Positions 1 to 6,022 of a DNA stretch of 8,631 nt are shown here, one piece after another. Below the pieces are notes generated by a model. The model was not told the DNA's origin. It ran no database searches and was given only the letters and a program-made list of their open reading frames with translations. The DNA is from JANNAT01 sp031422555. GTDB taxonomy: Bacteria > Pseudomonadota > Alphaproteobacteria > Rhodobacterales > Rhodobacteraceae. Within the stretch, counting starts at the first letter, position 1, and every line of letters starts with the position of its first letter. The stretch spans positions 1 through 8,631 of the forward strand of contig JANPLZ010000032.1 of NCBI GenBank assembly GCA_031422555.1, read 5' to 3'. Made by a program: the position numbers and the translations under genes.

Positions 1-182
1 CCGATCATCACAAATTCCCCCGACCGGAACCGCAACGACGCCGGGCGCGTGACCCGGAACGAAAACAGCCGGTCGGTCCAGTGTTTCACTTGGGTGACGG
101 ATTGCGCGTCGGGCAAATGCGCCTTTGCAGTGGTGGGGGCGGTGGTGGAGGGCGTGGCAGGCACGGCTACGGCTTCATTCAT
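1..182 (-). CDS. fpr: Ferredoxin--NADP+ reductase, N-terminal part (cut by window edge)
   Basis: Only the first 60 residues plus two bases of the next codon are present; the gene continues beyond base 1. The ATG at 182-180 opens a protein that begins MNEAVAVP, followed by an Ala/Thr/Pro-rich stretch to about residue 20. Residues 38-60 (DRLFSFRVTRPASLRFRSGE then FVMI) match the start of the FAD-binding beta-barrel of bacterial FNR. The R-F-R-S-G-E-F segment corresponds to the region of FNR that contacts the flavin. Known family role: transfer of electrons between NADPH and ferredoxin or flavodoxin in the cytoplasm. It lies 60 bases downstream of the DUF934 gene on the same strand, so it may be the last gene of the sulfite-reduction operon and could supply electrons to the sulfite reductase (inference). 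The ribosome-binding site is weak (GGGAT about 10 bases before ATG). The NADP-binding half is not visible, so the assignment rests on the N-terminus and context. Confidence 0.8.
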   Translation of the reverse strand, partial: MNEAVAVPATPSTTAPTTAKAHLPDAQSVTQVKHWTDRLFSFRVTRPASLRFRSGEFVMI

Positions 183-242
183 GTCAGTGGTATCCCGGAT
201 AAGTCAAAACGGCGCGCGGTTGGTCTTTGCGCGACGGCAGGG

Positions 243-656
243 TCAAGCGTTTGCCGCGCGCAAACGGCTTTGGTAATCATGCGCCTGCCAGTCGGTGCGC
301 AGCAACCATTGGTCTTGCGGCTGGCGCGCGGCCAGATCATCGGGAATCTCGACCTGATCAAACCCCACCCGCCGCGCCATCGGGTATTGATCGACAATCA
401 CCGGACCGATGGCGCGCAAAATGCCCGCATAGCCCAGTTCGCGCAACCGCCGCGCAATGGTAAAGGCGCGGCCATCGTTGAACGCCGGAAAGCCAACCCG
501 GATCAAGGTTAACTGCGGCAGATGGTCGATCAAGGCTTCGGGGTCATCGGTATGGGCCAGATCCACCGCACCGCGGTGCGTCGCGATATCGGCAAGGCTG
601 ACAAAATCGGCGGCGGGCACGGGGCCAAAGCCCGCGTCGGTGACAAGAACGCTCAT
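243..656 (-). CDS. DUF934 family protein, putative sulfite-reduction accessory protein
   Basis: This 137-residue protein matches my recollection of the DUF934 family (COG3749), which is often labelled 'probably involved in sulfite reduction' only because of gene context. The core runs over residues 52-104. It includes FPAFNDGRAFTIARRLRELG (56-75), then Y-x-G-x-L-R-A-x-G (76-84), V-x-x-D-Q (86-90) and a G-F pair (98-99), the pattern I expect for the family. There are no cysteines, no signal peptide and no membrane segment, so a cytoplasmic, cofactor-free helper is plausible. The start at 656 is well supported: its ATG overlaps the cysH stop as ATGA and is preceded by AAAGGAG 7 bases upstream. 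A longer reading in the same frame would run into cysH and is not needed. The biochemical function is unknown. Its place directly after APS reductase suggests a role in sulfite or sulfide metabolism. Confidence 0.85.
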   Translation of the reverse strand: MSVLVTDAGFGPVPAADFVSLADIATHRGAVDLAHTDDPEALIDHLPQLTLIRVGFPAFNDGRAFTIARRLRELGYAGILRAIGPVIVDQYPMARRVGFDQVEIPDDLAARQPQDQWLLRTDWQAHDYQSRLRAANA

Positions 657-1414
657 GCGGCGGCTCCTTTGGGCATGCGGACGGCGCGGCCATCGACAAA
701 GTGAATGCCGCATTCGGTTTTTTCTGAACCCCGCCAACGGCCTGCACGTGGATCTTCACCCGGTTTGACCGCCGATGTGCAAGGCGCACAGCCGATGGAA
801 GGATAGCCCTTTGCCACCAAAGGATGCCGGGGCAAGCGGTTGTTGACGATGTAATCTTCCAGATCCTCACGGCCCCAATGCGCCAAGGGGTTCACTTTGA
901 TGCGCAAATCGCCCTCGGCCTCAAAGAAATCAACCTGGCCCCGCGCCGATCCCTGATAGCGCTTGCGCCCGGTGATCCAGCCGTCAAACGGCGCCAGCGC
1001 GCGCTCTAGCGGTTCCACCTTGCGCACGCCGCAGCAGGCATCGGTATTGAACTGATGCAGCGTGTTGTCGGGGTCTTCCAAGGCCAGTCGGGGGGCAGCC
1101 GCGCGGATGGTGCGGATGTCGCACAATGGCAAGGATTCGGCCAAAGTGCGCTGATATTCAAGGGTTTCGGCAAACAGCATCCGGGTGTCGATGAACAACA
1201 CCGGGGTTTCGGGCGCAATCACCGACACCAGATGCAACAGCACCACCGATTCCGCGCCAAATGACGATACCAGCGCCACCGACCCCAGATCGACGTCGCG
1301 CAAGGAATGTTCCAGCACCGCCGTCGCCCCGTGATGGCGATAGCGCGCGTTCAGCGCCGCCACACGGGCGGCAACCGATCCGTCATGGTCATCACGCGGC
1401 ATCTTTAGCGCCAT
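653..1414 (-). CDS. cysH: Assimilatory adenylylsulfate (APS) reductase, Fe-S type
   Basis: Reduces adenylyl sulfate (APS), or possibly PAPS, to sulfite with thioredoxin-type electrons, in the cytoplasm. The 253 residues show the PAPS-reductase/ATP-sulfurylase fold signature SSFGAES (50-56), which binds the nucleotide phosphate. They also show D-T-R (76-78), C-C at 127-128 with C209-x-x-C212, and the C-terminal KTECGIH (232-238) with the catalytic Cys235. The CC...CxxC quartet binds the [4Fe-4S] cluster typical of APS-specific reductases and is absent from E. coli-type PAPS reductase. The gene overlaps the 3' end of the sulfite reductase gene by 23 bases if it starts at 1414. An ATG at 1402 (residue 5) is an alternative start, because GAGG at 1418-1415 abuts the first ATG but sits 12 bases before the second. 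The stop overlaps the DUF934 start as ATGA. No adenylylsulfate kinase or sulfurylase gene is in view. Confidence 0.93.
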   Translation of the reverse strand: MALKMPRDDHDGSVAARVAALNARYRHHGATAVLEHSLRDVDLGSVALVSSFGAESVVLLHLVSVIAPETPVLFIDTRMLFAETLEYQRTLAESLPLCDIRTIRAAAPRLALEDPDNTLHQFNTDACCGVRKVEPLERALAPFDGWITGRKRYQGSARGQVDFFEAEGDLRIKVNPLAHWGREDLEDYIVNNRLPRHPLVAKGYPSIGCAPCTSAVKPGEDPRAGRWRGSEKTECGIHFVDGRAVRMPKGAAA

Positions 1415-3062
1415 CCTCGCCGTAGAGCGCCACTTTGAACGGGGTCACACCCAAACGGCGATAGGTTTGCAAAAAGGTCTCGTCCGCGTCGGTGCGAATA
1501 TCCAGATAGGCCAGCACGATGCGCTCAATCGCGGGCACGATGTCATCATAGGCAAAGCCGGGGCCAACCTTTTCGCCGATCGCCGCGGTCTCGCTGCCAT
1601 CGCCGCCAAGGGTAATCTGATAGTTTTCAACCCCCGCCCGGTCCAACCCCAGAATGCCGATATGGCCGACATGGTGATGCCCGCAGGCATTGATGCAGCC
1701 CGAGATTTTCAGCTTCAACGGCCCGATGTCATGTTCCAGCTTCAGCGCGTCAAACCGCAGCGCAATCTCTTGCGCCACCGGAATCGACCGCGCCGTGGCC
1801 AAAGCACAGTAATCCATGCCGGGGCAGGCGATGATATCGCTGATCAGCCCGATATTGGCGGTGCCCAGACCGGCCTGAACCAAAGCCGCATGCACGGTGG
1901 GCAGATCGGATTTATGCACATGCGGCAGGATCACGTTCTGCTCATGGCTGATGCGCAGATCGCCGTGGCCATAGGTTTCCGCCAGATCGGCCATCAGGCG
2001 CATCTGATCCGAGGTGGCATCGCCCGGTGTCGCGCCATGCGCCTTAAGGCTGATGGTGACAATCGCATAGCCCGCGTGGCGGTGCGGCGTCAGGTTGGTA
2101 TCGGCAAAGGCACGGAAATTCGGATCGGCGCGGTAAAACTGATCATAGGCATCGGTCGGGGCGTTGCGAAACGCAGGGGGCGCGAAGGCGGCCGCGATAT
2201 CGGCCAGCAACGCCTGATCCGCGCCGCCAAACTGTGGGCGCATTTCCAGAAACCGCTCTTCGATCATCCGCGAAATCTCAGCCCGGCCGGTTTCATGCAC
2301 GGTGATCTTGATGCGGGCCTTATATTTGTTATCGCGCCGCCCCAGCGTGTTATACACTGACAAAACCGCCTCGACATAAGGCAAAAGGTCGGCCTCGGGC
2401 AGGAAATCACGCACGGTAAAGGCAATCATCGGGGTGCGGCCCAGACCGCCACCGACCATCACCTCGAACCCCAGATCGCCCGCACCGTTGCGCAGCATCC
2501 GCAAGCCGATGTCATGGGCGCGGGTCACAGCCCGGTCATTCGGCGCGCCGGTGATGGCGATCTTGAATTTGCGCGGCAGGAATTGAAATTCGGGGTGGTC
2601 GGTAGACCATTGGCGCAAAAGTTCGGCATAGGGGCGCGGATCGGCGACCTCGTCTGCGGCAGCGCCTGCAAAATGATCGGCGGTGACGTTGCGCACGCAA
2701 TTGCCCGACGTCTGGATCGCGTGCATTTCCACATCGGCCAGCGCGCCCAGAATGGCGGGCACTTCGGGCAGTTTGGGCCAGTTGAACTGAATGTTCTGCC
2801 GGGTGGTAAAGTGGCCATAGCCCTTGTCATAAGTGTCAGCAATATGGGCAAGCTGACGCATTTGCCGGGGTGCAAGGGTGCCATAAGGGATCGCCACCCG
2901 CAACATATAGGCGTGCAATTGCAAATATAGCCCGTTCATCAGACGCAAGGGGCGAAATTCTTCTTCGGTCAGGGACCCGTCCAGACGGCGCGCGACCTGA
3001 TCGGCAAACTGCGCCACGCGGGCGCGCACGAAACTTTCGTCAAAGTCGGAATAGTCATACAT
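1392..3062 (-). CDS. cysI: Siroheme/[4Fe-4S] nitrite/sulfite reductase hemoprotein
   Basis: Carries out the six-electron reduction of sulfite to sulfide (or nitrite to ammonia) at a siroheme coupled to a [4Fe-4S] cluster. The 556 residues hold two ferredoxin-like half domains and two siroheme/Fe-S domains. Visible motifs are TTRQNIQFNW (86-95), SGNCVRN (119-125), PRKFKIA (163-169), then ISHEQNVILP (371-380) in the second half. The cluster ligands are C413-x5-C419 (CPGMDYC) and C456-x3-C460 (SGCINACGHHH). The chosen start MYDYSDFDE at 3062 has GGA about 7 bases upstream. A longer in-frame reading to 3167 lies inside the preceding gene and has no family match. It overlaps the DUF2849 gene by 8 bases and cysH by 23. 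No CysJ flavoprotein partner is visible, so ferredoxin is the likely donor. Substrate choice cannot be settled by sequence alone; the APS reductase neighbour favours sulfite. Confidence 0.92.
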   Translation of the reverse strand: MYDYSDFDESFVRARVAQFADQVARRLDGSLTEEEFRPLRLMNGLYLQLHAYMLRVAIPYGTLAPRQMRQLAHIADTYDKGYGHFTTRQNIQFNWPKLPEVPAILGALADVEMHAIQTSGNCVRNVTADHFAGAAADEVADPRPYAELLRQWSTDHPEFQFLPRKFKIAITGAPNDRAVTRAHDIGLRMLRNGAGDLGFEVMVGGGLGRTPMIAFTVRDFLPEADLLPYVEAVLSVYNTLGRRDNKYKARIKITVHETGRAEISRMIEERFLEMRPQFGGADQALLADIAAAFAPPAFRNAPTDAYDQFYRADPNFRAFADTNLTPHRHAGYAIVTISLKAHGATPGDATSDQMRLMADLAETYGHGDLRISHEQNVILPHVHKSDLPTVHAALVQAGLGTANIGLISDIIACPGMDYCALATARSIPVAQEIALRFDALKLEHDIGPLKLKISGCINACGHHHVGHIGILGLDRAGVENYQITLGGDGSETAAIGEKVGPGFAYDDIVPAIERIVLAYLDIRTDADETFLQTYRRLGVTPFKVALYGEDGAKDAA

Positions 3063-3363
3063 TTGGGGCGTCCGTCTGTTTGCCATGGGCATAATTGGAG
3101 GGGCCACGGGTGCGAAACGCCTCGCGGAAATGCACGGGTTCGGGACCATGCGTGCCGCGCCGCGCATCGGCCAGATACGCGCCGACGATCACATTCCGTT
3201 GGGCTGCGGCATCGAGCAGCCGCATTTGCGCATGCGCCTCGTCTTCGATCAACTCGGCGTGGTGGTGGTGGCGCGTCCAGCGGTCATCGGCGGTCTGATA
3301 AACCACATCGCCCAAGCGCAAGTCATTGGCGGTGACAACTTTTGGGGTATAGGCGCGGCTCAT
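3055..3363 (-). CDS. DUF2849 family small protein of the sulfite-reduction operon
   Basis: This 102-residue protein is recognised as DUF2849, a small alphaproteobacterial family usually encoded directly upstream of the nitrite/sulfite reductase gene. Its function is unknown. It is compact and soluble, with no cysteines, no signal peptide and no membrane span. The N-terminus (VTANDLRLGDVVYQ, 10-23) reads like short beta strands. It is followed by a W and four consecutive histidines (W29, H32-H35), an acidic/alanine helix (36-55), then VIVGAYL (58-64) and a C-terminal H-F-R-E-x-F-R-x-x-G-P segment (78-88). The ATG at 3363 overlaps the SUMT stop as ATGA and is preceded by GAGG 8 bases upstream. 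Its end overlaps the sulfite reductase start by 8 bases, so the three genes are probably translationally coupled. A role as accessory or assembly factor for the reductase is inferred only from context. Confidence 0.85.
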   Translation of the reverse strand: MSRAYTPKVVTANDLRLGDVVYQTADDRWTRHHHHAELIEDEAHAQMRLLDAAAQRNVIVGAYLADARRGTHGPEPVHFREAFRTRGPSNYAHGKQTDAPNV

Positions 3364-4133
3364 ATCAGGGCCTCTTTCAACTGGGGCAGGACGGCGGCGG
3401 CGGCCCTTGGCGCCAGTCCGTAAAGGATGACGGCGGGGCCTTCAAGGGTGGCTGCGGCCTGCGCCAGCGTGGCCAGCGTGGCCGCCAAAATCCGCTGCTC
3501 GGGGCAAGAGACGTTTTCCACCAAGGTAACCGGTGTATCAGCGGCGGCCCCGTGCATGATGAGGCGGCCTTGGATAAACCGCGCCGATTTCTTGCCCATG
3601 TAAATCGCCGCCACCGTGCCGGGCTGGGCGATGCCGCGCCAGTCCTGATCGGCGAACCCCGCCATGTCATGCCCGGTCACGATGCGCAGGGCGGCGTTGC
3701 GACCGCGTCTGGTCAGGCTTTGGCCAATGTTTGCGGCGGCCACGCTGGCCGAGGTCAGGCCGGGCAGGATCGTAAACGACAGGCCCGCCAGCGTCAGCGC
3801 GTCAATTTCTTCGTCCAGGCGGCCAAAAATACCCGGATCGCCGCCTTTCAGCCGCACCACCCTGGCCCCGGTCTGGGCATGGGCCACAAGGGCTGCGTTG
3901 ATGTCAGATTGCGCGGTAGAGACACCAAAGCCGGTTTTGCCAACATCAATGCGGGTGACATGCGCCGGGATCAGCGCCAGCACTTCGGCCCCGACCAGCC
4001 GGTCATAGATCACCACATCGGCACCTTGCAGCGCGCGAAACGCCCCGATCGTCAAATGCGCCGCAGCCCCGGGGCCCGCGCCCACAAAGGTAACAGCGGC
4101 AGAGACCGGCGAAAATTGCGGCAAGTCGATCAT
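3360..4133 (-). CDS. cobA: Uroporphyrinogen-III C-methyltransferase (SUMT)
   Basis: Uses two S-adenosylmethionine molecules to methylate uroporphyrinogen III at C2 and C7, giving precorrin-2, the precursor of siroheme and of cobalamin. The 257-residue protein is a stand-alone tetrapyrrole methylase: V-G-A-G-P-G (17-22) near the N-terminus, Y-D-R-L-V (43-47), Q-S-D-I-N (75-79), R-L-K-G-G-D-P (94-100), P-G-L-T-S-A (124-129), and A-I-Y-M-G (176-180). It lacks the extra N-terminal dehydrogenase/ferrochelatase domain of fused CysG, so that step must be encoded elsewhere. It is the first gene of the minus-strand operon and faces the Lrp regulator. AAAAGG lies 6 bases before ATG 4133. Its place in front of a siroheme enzyme suggests supply of siroheme rather than B12, and it could also be called cysG. 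The 3' end overlaps the DUF2849 gene as ATGA. Confidence 0.93.
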   Translation of the reverse strand: MIDLPQFSPVSAAVTFVGAGPGAAAHLTIGAFRALQGADVVIYDRLVGAEVLALIPAHVTRIDVGKTGFGVSTAQSDINAALVAHAQTGARVVRLKGGDPGIFGRLDEEIDALTLAGLSFTILPGLTSASVAAANIGQSLTRRGRNAALRIVTGHDMAGFADQDWRGIAQPGTVAAIYMGKKSARFIQGRLIMHGAAADTPVTLVENVSCPEQRILAATLATLAQAAATLEGPAVILYGLAPRAAAAVLPQLKEALI

Positions 4134-4269
4134 TGTGTGCCTTTTGGATTACTGGCTGTAAGATAGGATATTTTCCCATAATTTGACCAGCCCCCCTTGC
4201 GGATAAGGAAGAATGTTCCGATAACGGGGCGTGGCAGAACGAATTTCCATTTTATCCGGGATCACGCGA
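4134..4269. promoter_or_regulatory. Divergent control region between the SUMT operon and the Lrp-type regulator
   Basis: These 136 bases must hold promoters for both directions. The stretch 4161-4190 is markedly AT-rich against a GC-rich background. On the minus strand TGGTCA (4190-4185) and TATCTT (4166-4161), 18 bases apart, form a weak sigma-70-like candidate for the operon. On the plus strand TTGACC (4183-4188) is a possible -35 without a convincing -10. Several GGA..TTCC-like imperfect palindromes occur: GGATATTTTCC (4166-4176), GGAAGAATGTTCC (4207-4219) and GAATTTCC (4241-4248). The last two start 30 bases apart, measured from the shared GAAT. They could be operators for the adjacent Lrp-family protein, but this is inference. 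Confidence 0.5.
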
Positions 4270-4731
4270 ATGGCAGCCCAACTCGACGATCTGGACCGGA
4301 AAATTCTTGGCGAATTGCAAAGCGATGCGGCGCAATCGCTGGACGAAATTGCGCGCAAAGTAGGCTCTTCTAAAACCCCGGTGTGGAACCGCATCCGGCG
4401 CATGCGCGAGACCGGCGTGATCTTGCGCCAGACCGCTTTGCTGGACGCGGAACAGTTGGGGTTGGAGGCATGCTTTTTCGTGCTGATCCGCACGTCCGAG
4501 CATGAGGCCGACTGGCAACAGAAATTCCTGCGCGTGCTGCAACAACGCCCTGAAGTGCTGGAGGCGCACCGTTTGGCGGGGGATATTGATTATATCTTGA
4601 AAGTGCGGGTCAAAAACGCCCGCGCCTATGATGCGTTTTATCAGGCGTTGATTTCTGAAGTGAAGATTTTCAACGTGACCGCGTTGTTAAGTATGGAAGA
4701 AATCAAGGCAACGACGGTCTTGCCGCTGTAG
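4270..4731 (+). CDS. Lrp/AsnC family transcriptional regulator, DecR/YbaO-like
   Basis: A 153-residue feast/famine regulator. The N-terminal winged helix-turn-helix covers about residues 4-55: LDDLDRKILGELQ (5-17), then S-L-D-E-I-A-R-K-V (23-31) and recognition helix K-T-P-V-W-N-R-I-R-R-M (35-45). The RAM ligand-binding domain follows from about 66, with L-A-G-D-I-D-Y-I-L-K-V (102-112). The C-terminus MEEIKATTVLPL (142-153) and the EADWQQKF and RPEVLEAHR segments resemble, as I recall it, E. coli DecR (YbaO), a cysteine-responsive Lrp member. The start at 4270 places MAAQLDDLDRK where family members begin; GGGAT lies 9 bases upstream. A GTG at 4231 in frame would add 13 residues with no family support. 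It is the only plus-strand gene here and is transcribed divergently from the sulfate-reduction operon, its probable target. Confidence 0.92.
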   Translation: MAAQLDDLDRKILGELQSDAAQSLDEIARKVGSSKTPVWNRIRRMRETGVILRQTALLDAEQLGLEACFFVLIRTSEHEADWQQKFLRVLQQRPEVLEAHRLAGDIDYILKVRVKNARAYDAFYQALISEVKIFNVTALLSMEEIKATTVLPL

Positions 4732-4732
4732 C

Positions 4733-4809
4733 GGCGAAAATTCTTGCAAAAAGAATTTTGGGGGGCTTTGCCCCCCGTCGCGGGGCGCCCCCCCCAGAGT
4801 ATTTTCGCC
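4733..4809. repeat. Nested inverted-repeat element between convergent genes
   Basis: Between the lrp stop and the P450 stop there are several inverted repeats. An outer pair GGCGAAAAT / ATTTTCGCC (4733-4741 and 4801-4809) is a perfect 9-bp match. An inner pair AAAATTCTT / AAGAATTTT (4737-4745 and 4751-4759) is also perfect over 9 bp with a 5-base loop. It shares AAAAT with the outer pair, so the two pairings are mutually exclusive. A GC-rich hairpin GGGGGGC-TTT-GCCCCCC (4760-4776) and the palindrome GGGGCGCCCC (4782-4791) follow. The sequence around AGAGTATTTTCGCCAAAATG resembles an intergenic repeat I recall from Rhodobacteraceae genomes; this is memory, not a search. Confidence 0.75.
4737..4776. 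terminator. Probable bidirectional transcription terminator
   Basis: Two adjacent hairpins sit 5 bases past the lrp stop: a 9-bp AT-rich stem whose 3' arm ends in TTTT (4737-4759), and a 7-bp GC stem with a TTT loop (4760-4776). Read from the P450 side, the GC hairpin comes first and is followed by AAAATTCTTTTT, a T-rich tract typical of intrinsic terminators. Read from the lrp side, the AT-rich hairpin ending in TTTT is the better candidate. The location between convergent genes supports use in both directions. Confidence 0.6.
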
Positions 4810-4822
4810 AAAATGAAACGAT

Positions 4823-6022
4823 CTAGCCGGTTTGCACCATCAAACGATTTAGCCCGTGAAAATGGTAGACATCGCCATAGCGCGGCGGTTCTGCAAGGCG
4901 CAGCAGCGGCAGGCGCTGAAACAACACCGGCAAGGCCACTTGCAGTTCCAGCCGGGCCAAGGGGGCGCCGACGCAAAAATGCAGGCCCGCGCCAAAGCTG
5001 ACATGCGGTTTCAGGGGGCGGCTGGGCTGGAACTGATCCGGGTTGTCCCACAAGGCCGGATCGCGGTTGGCGGCGGCCAAAAGCAGGCCGATCTGATCGC
5101 CCCGGTGGAATGTGTGTCCCAAAATATCTGCGTCTTCATAGACATGGCGGGTGAACATATGCAGGGCGGGATCAAAGCGCAGAACCTCTTCGACGCAAAG
5201 ATTGACCATATCGGGGGCCAGCATGGCGTGCTGGGTTTGGGTTTCCAGCAGGGTTTTCACGCCATTGCCGATGGTATGCACCGTCGCCTCGTGCCCGGCG
5301 TTCAACAGCAGAATGCAGGTTGAGATCAGCTCATCCGTGGACAGTTTTTCTCCGGCCTCTTCGGCGGCGATCAGATGGGTGATCAGGTCATCCGCGGGGG
5401 CGGCACGGCGTTTTTCGATATAACCCCGCAAAAAATCGGCAAAATCGCGGGCGGCGTCGGCAGCGCGGTCTTCGGTGGCGCGGTTGCGCTGCGCCATATA
5501 CATGCCCACCATCGCATTCGACCAACGCAGCAGATCGTCCGACATCGCCTCGGGCACGCCCAACAAGCGGGCGATGATGATGACGGGCAGTTTTTGCGCA
5601 AAATGCGTCAGCAGATCGAAGGGGCCACCCGCAAAGCCGTCGATCAACCGGTGCGACAGGGCGGCGATTTCGGGCTGCAACGCGGCGATGCGGCGCGAGG
5701 TAAAGGCGCGCAGCACCAGCCCGCGCAGCCGGGTGTGGCGCGGCGGTTCCAGCTCCAGCATCGAATGCGCCTCGACGGCGTAAAAGCTGCGCAGATGGTC
5801 GGGGGGGGCGCTGGCCTTCTCGGCAGGCAGTTCGCGTCCAAAACGGCGGTCGCGAAAGATGGCGTTGCAGGCGGCGGCATCGGTGGTGCAGATCAGGTTG
5901 TAATCTTGCCAGTGAAAAAACGCGCCGTGATTGTCGGCCAGTTCTTTGCGGGCCAGTTCATAGAACGGATAGGGGTTTTGGACGAAATCCGGTGCCGTTG
6001 GCGATTGCTGCAGGGAGATCAT
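4823..6022 (-). CDS. Cytochrome P450
   Basis: A 399-residue soluble bacterial P450, a heme-thiolate monooxygenase of unknown substrate. Key motifs in order: helix C region HTRLRGLVLRAF (96-107); helix I A-G-H-E-A-T-V (242-248); E279-V-L-R282, the ExxR of helix K; R292 in F-T-R-H-V; and the heme loop F-G-A-G-L-H-F-C-V-G (343-352) with proximal ligand Cys350. No membrane anchor is present, as expected for the class that uses a ferredoxin partner. The usual helix-I acid-alcohol pair is E245 followed by Ala246 instead of threonine. The start at 6022 overlaps the transporter stop as ATGA and has AGGTGG just upstream. A longer in-frame reading runs into the transporter gene and is rejected. No dedicated redox partner is adjacent. 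It is the last gene of the tpiA-transporter-P450 operon. Confidence 0.93.
   Translation of the reverse strand: MISLQQSPTAPDFVQNPYPFYELARKELADNHGAFFHWQDYNLICTTDAAACNAIFRDRRFGRELPAEKASAPPDHLRSFYAVEAHSMLELEPPRHTRLRGLVLRAFTSRRIAALQPEIAALSHRLIDGFAGGPFDLLTHFAQKLPVIIIARLLGVPEAMSDDLLRWSNAMVGMYMAQRNRATEDRAADAARDFADFLRGYIEKRRAAPADDLITHLIAAEEAGEKLSTDELISTCILLLNAGHEATVHTIGNGVKTLLETQTQHAMLAPDMVNLCVEEVLRFDPALHMFTRHVYEDADILGHTFHRGDQIGLLLAAANRDPALWDNPDQFQPSRPLKPHVSFGAGLHFCVGAPLARLELQVALPVLFQRLPLLRLAEPPRYGDVYHFHGLNRLMVQTG

Noticed and set aside
1467..2360. Long plus-strand open frame opposite the sulfite reductase gene
   Set aside because: It is antisense to a gene with clear siroheme and Fe-S motifs; the translation shows no recognisable domain and fits a GC-rich shadow frame.
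3063..3167. N-terminal extension of the sulfite reductase to an ATG at 3167
   Set aside because: It overlaps the DUF2849 gene by more than 100 bases. The MYDYSDFDE start at 3062 has a ribosome-binding site and fits the family.
3342..4166. Plus-strand open frame of 274 codons opposite the SUMT gene
   Set aside because: Antisense to a well-conserved methyltransferase, rich in Gly/Arg/Gln/His with no motif; a codon-bias shadow.
4231..4269. GTG start for the Lrp-type regulator
   Set aside because: It would add 13 residues with no family counterpart. The ATG at 4270 places the helix-turn-helix at the usual distance.
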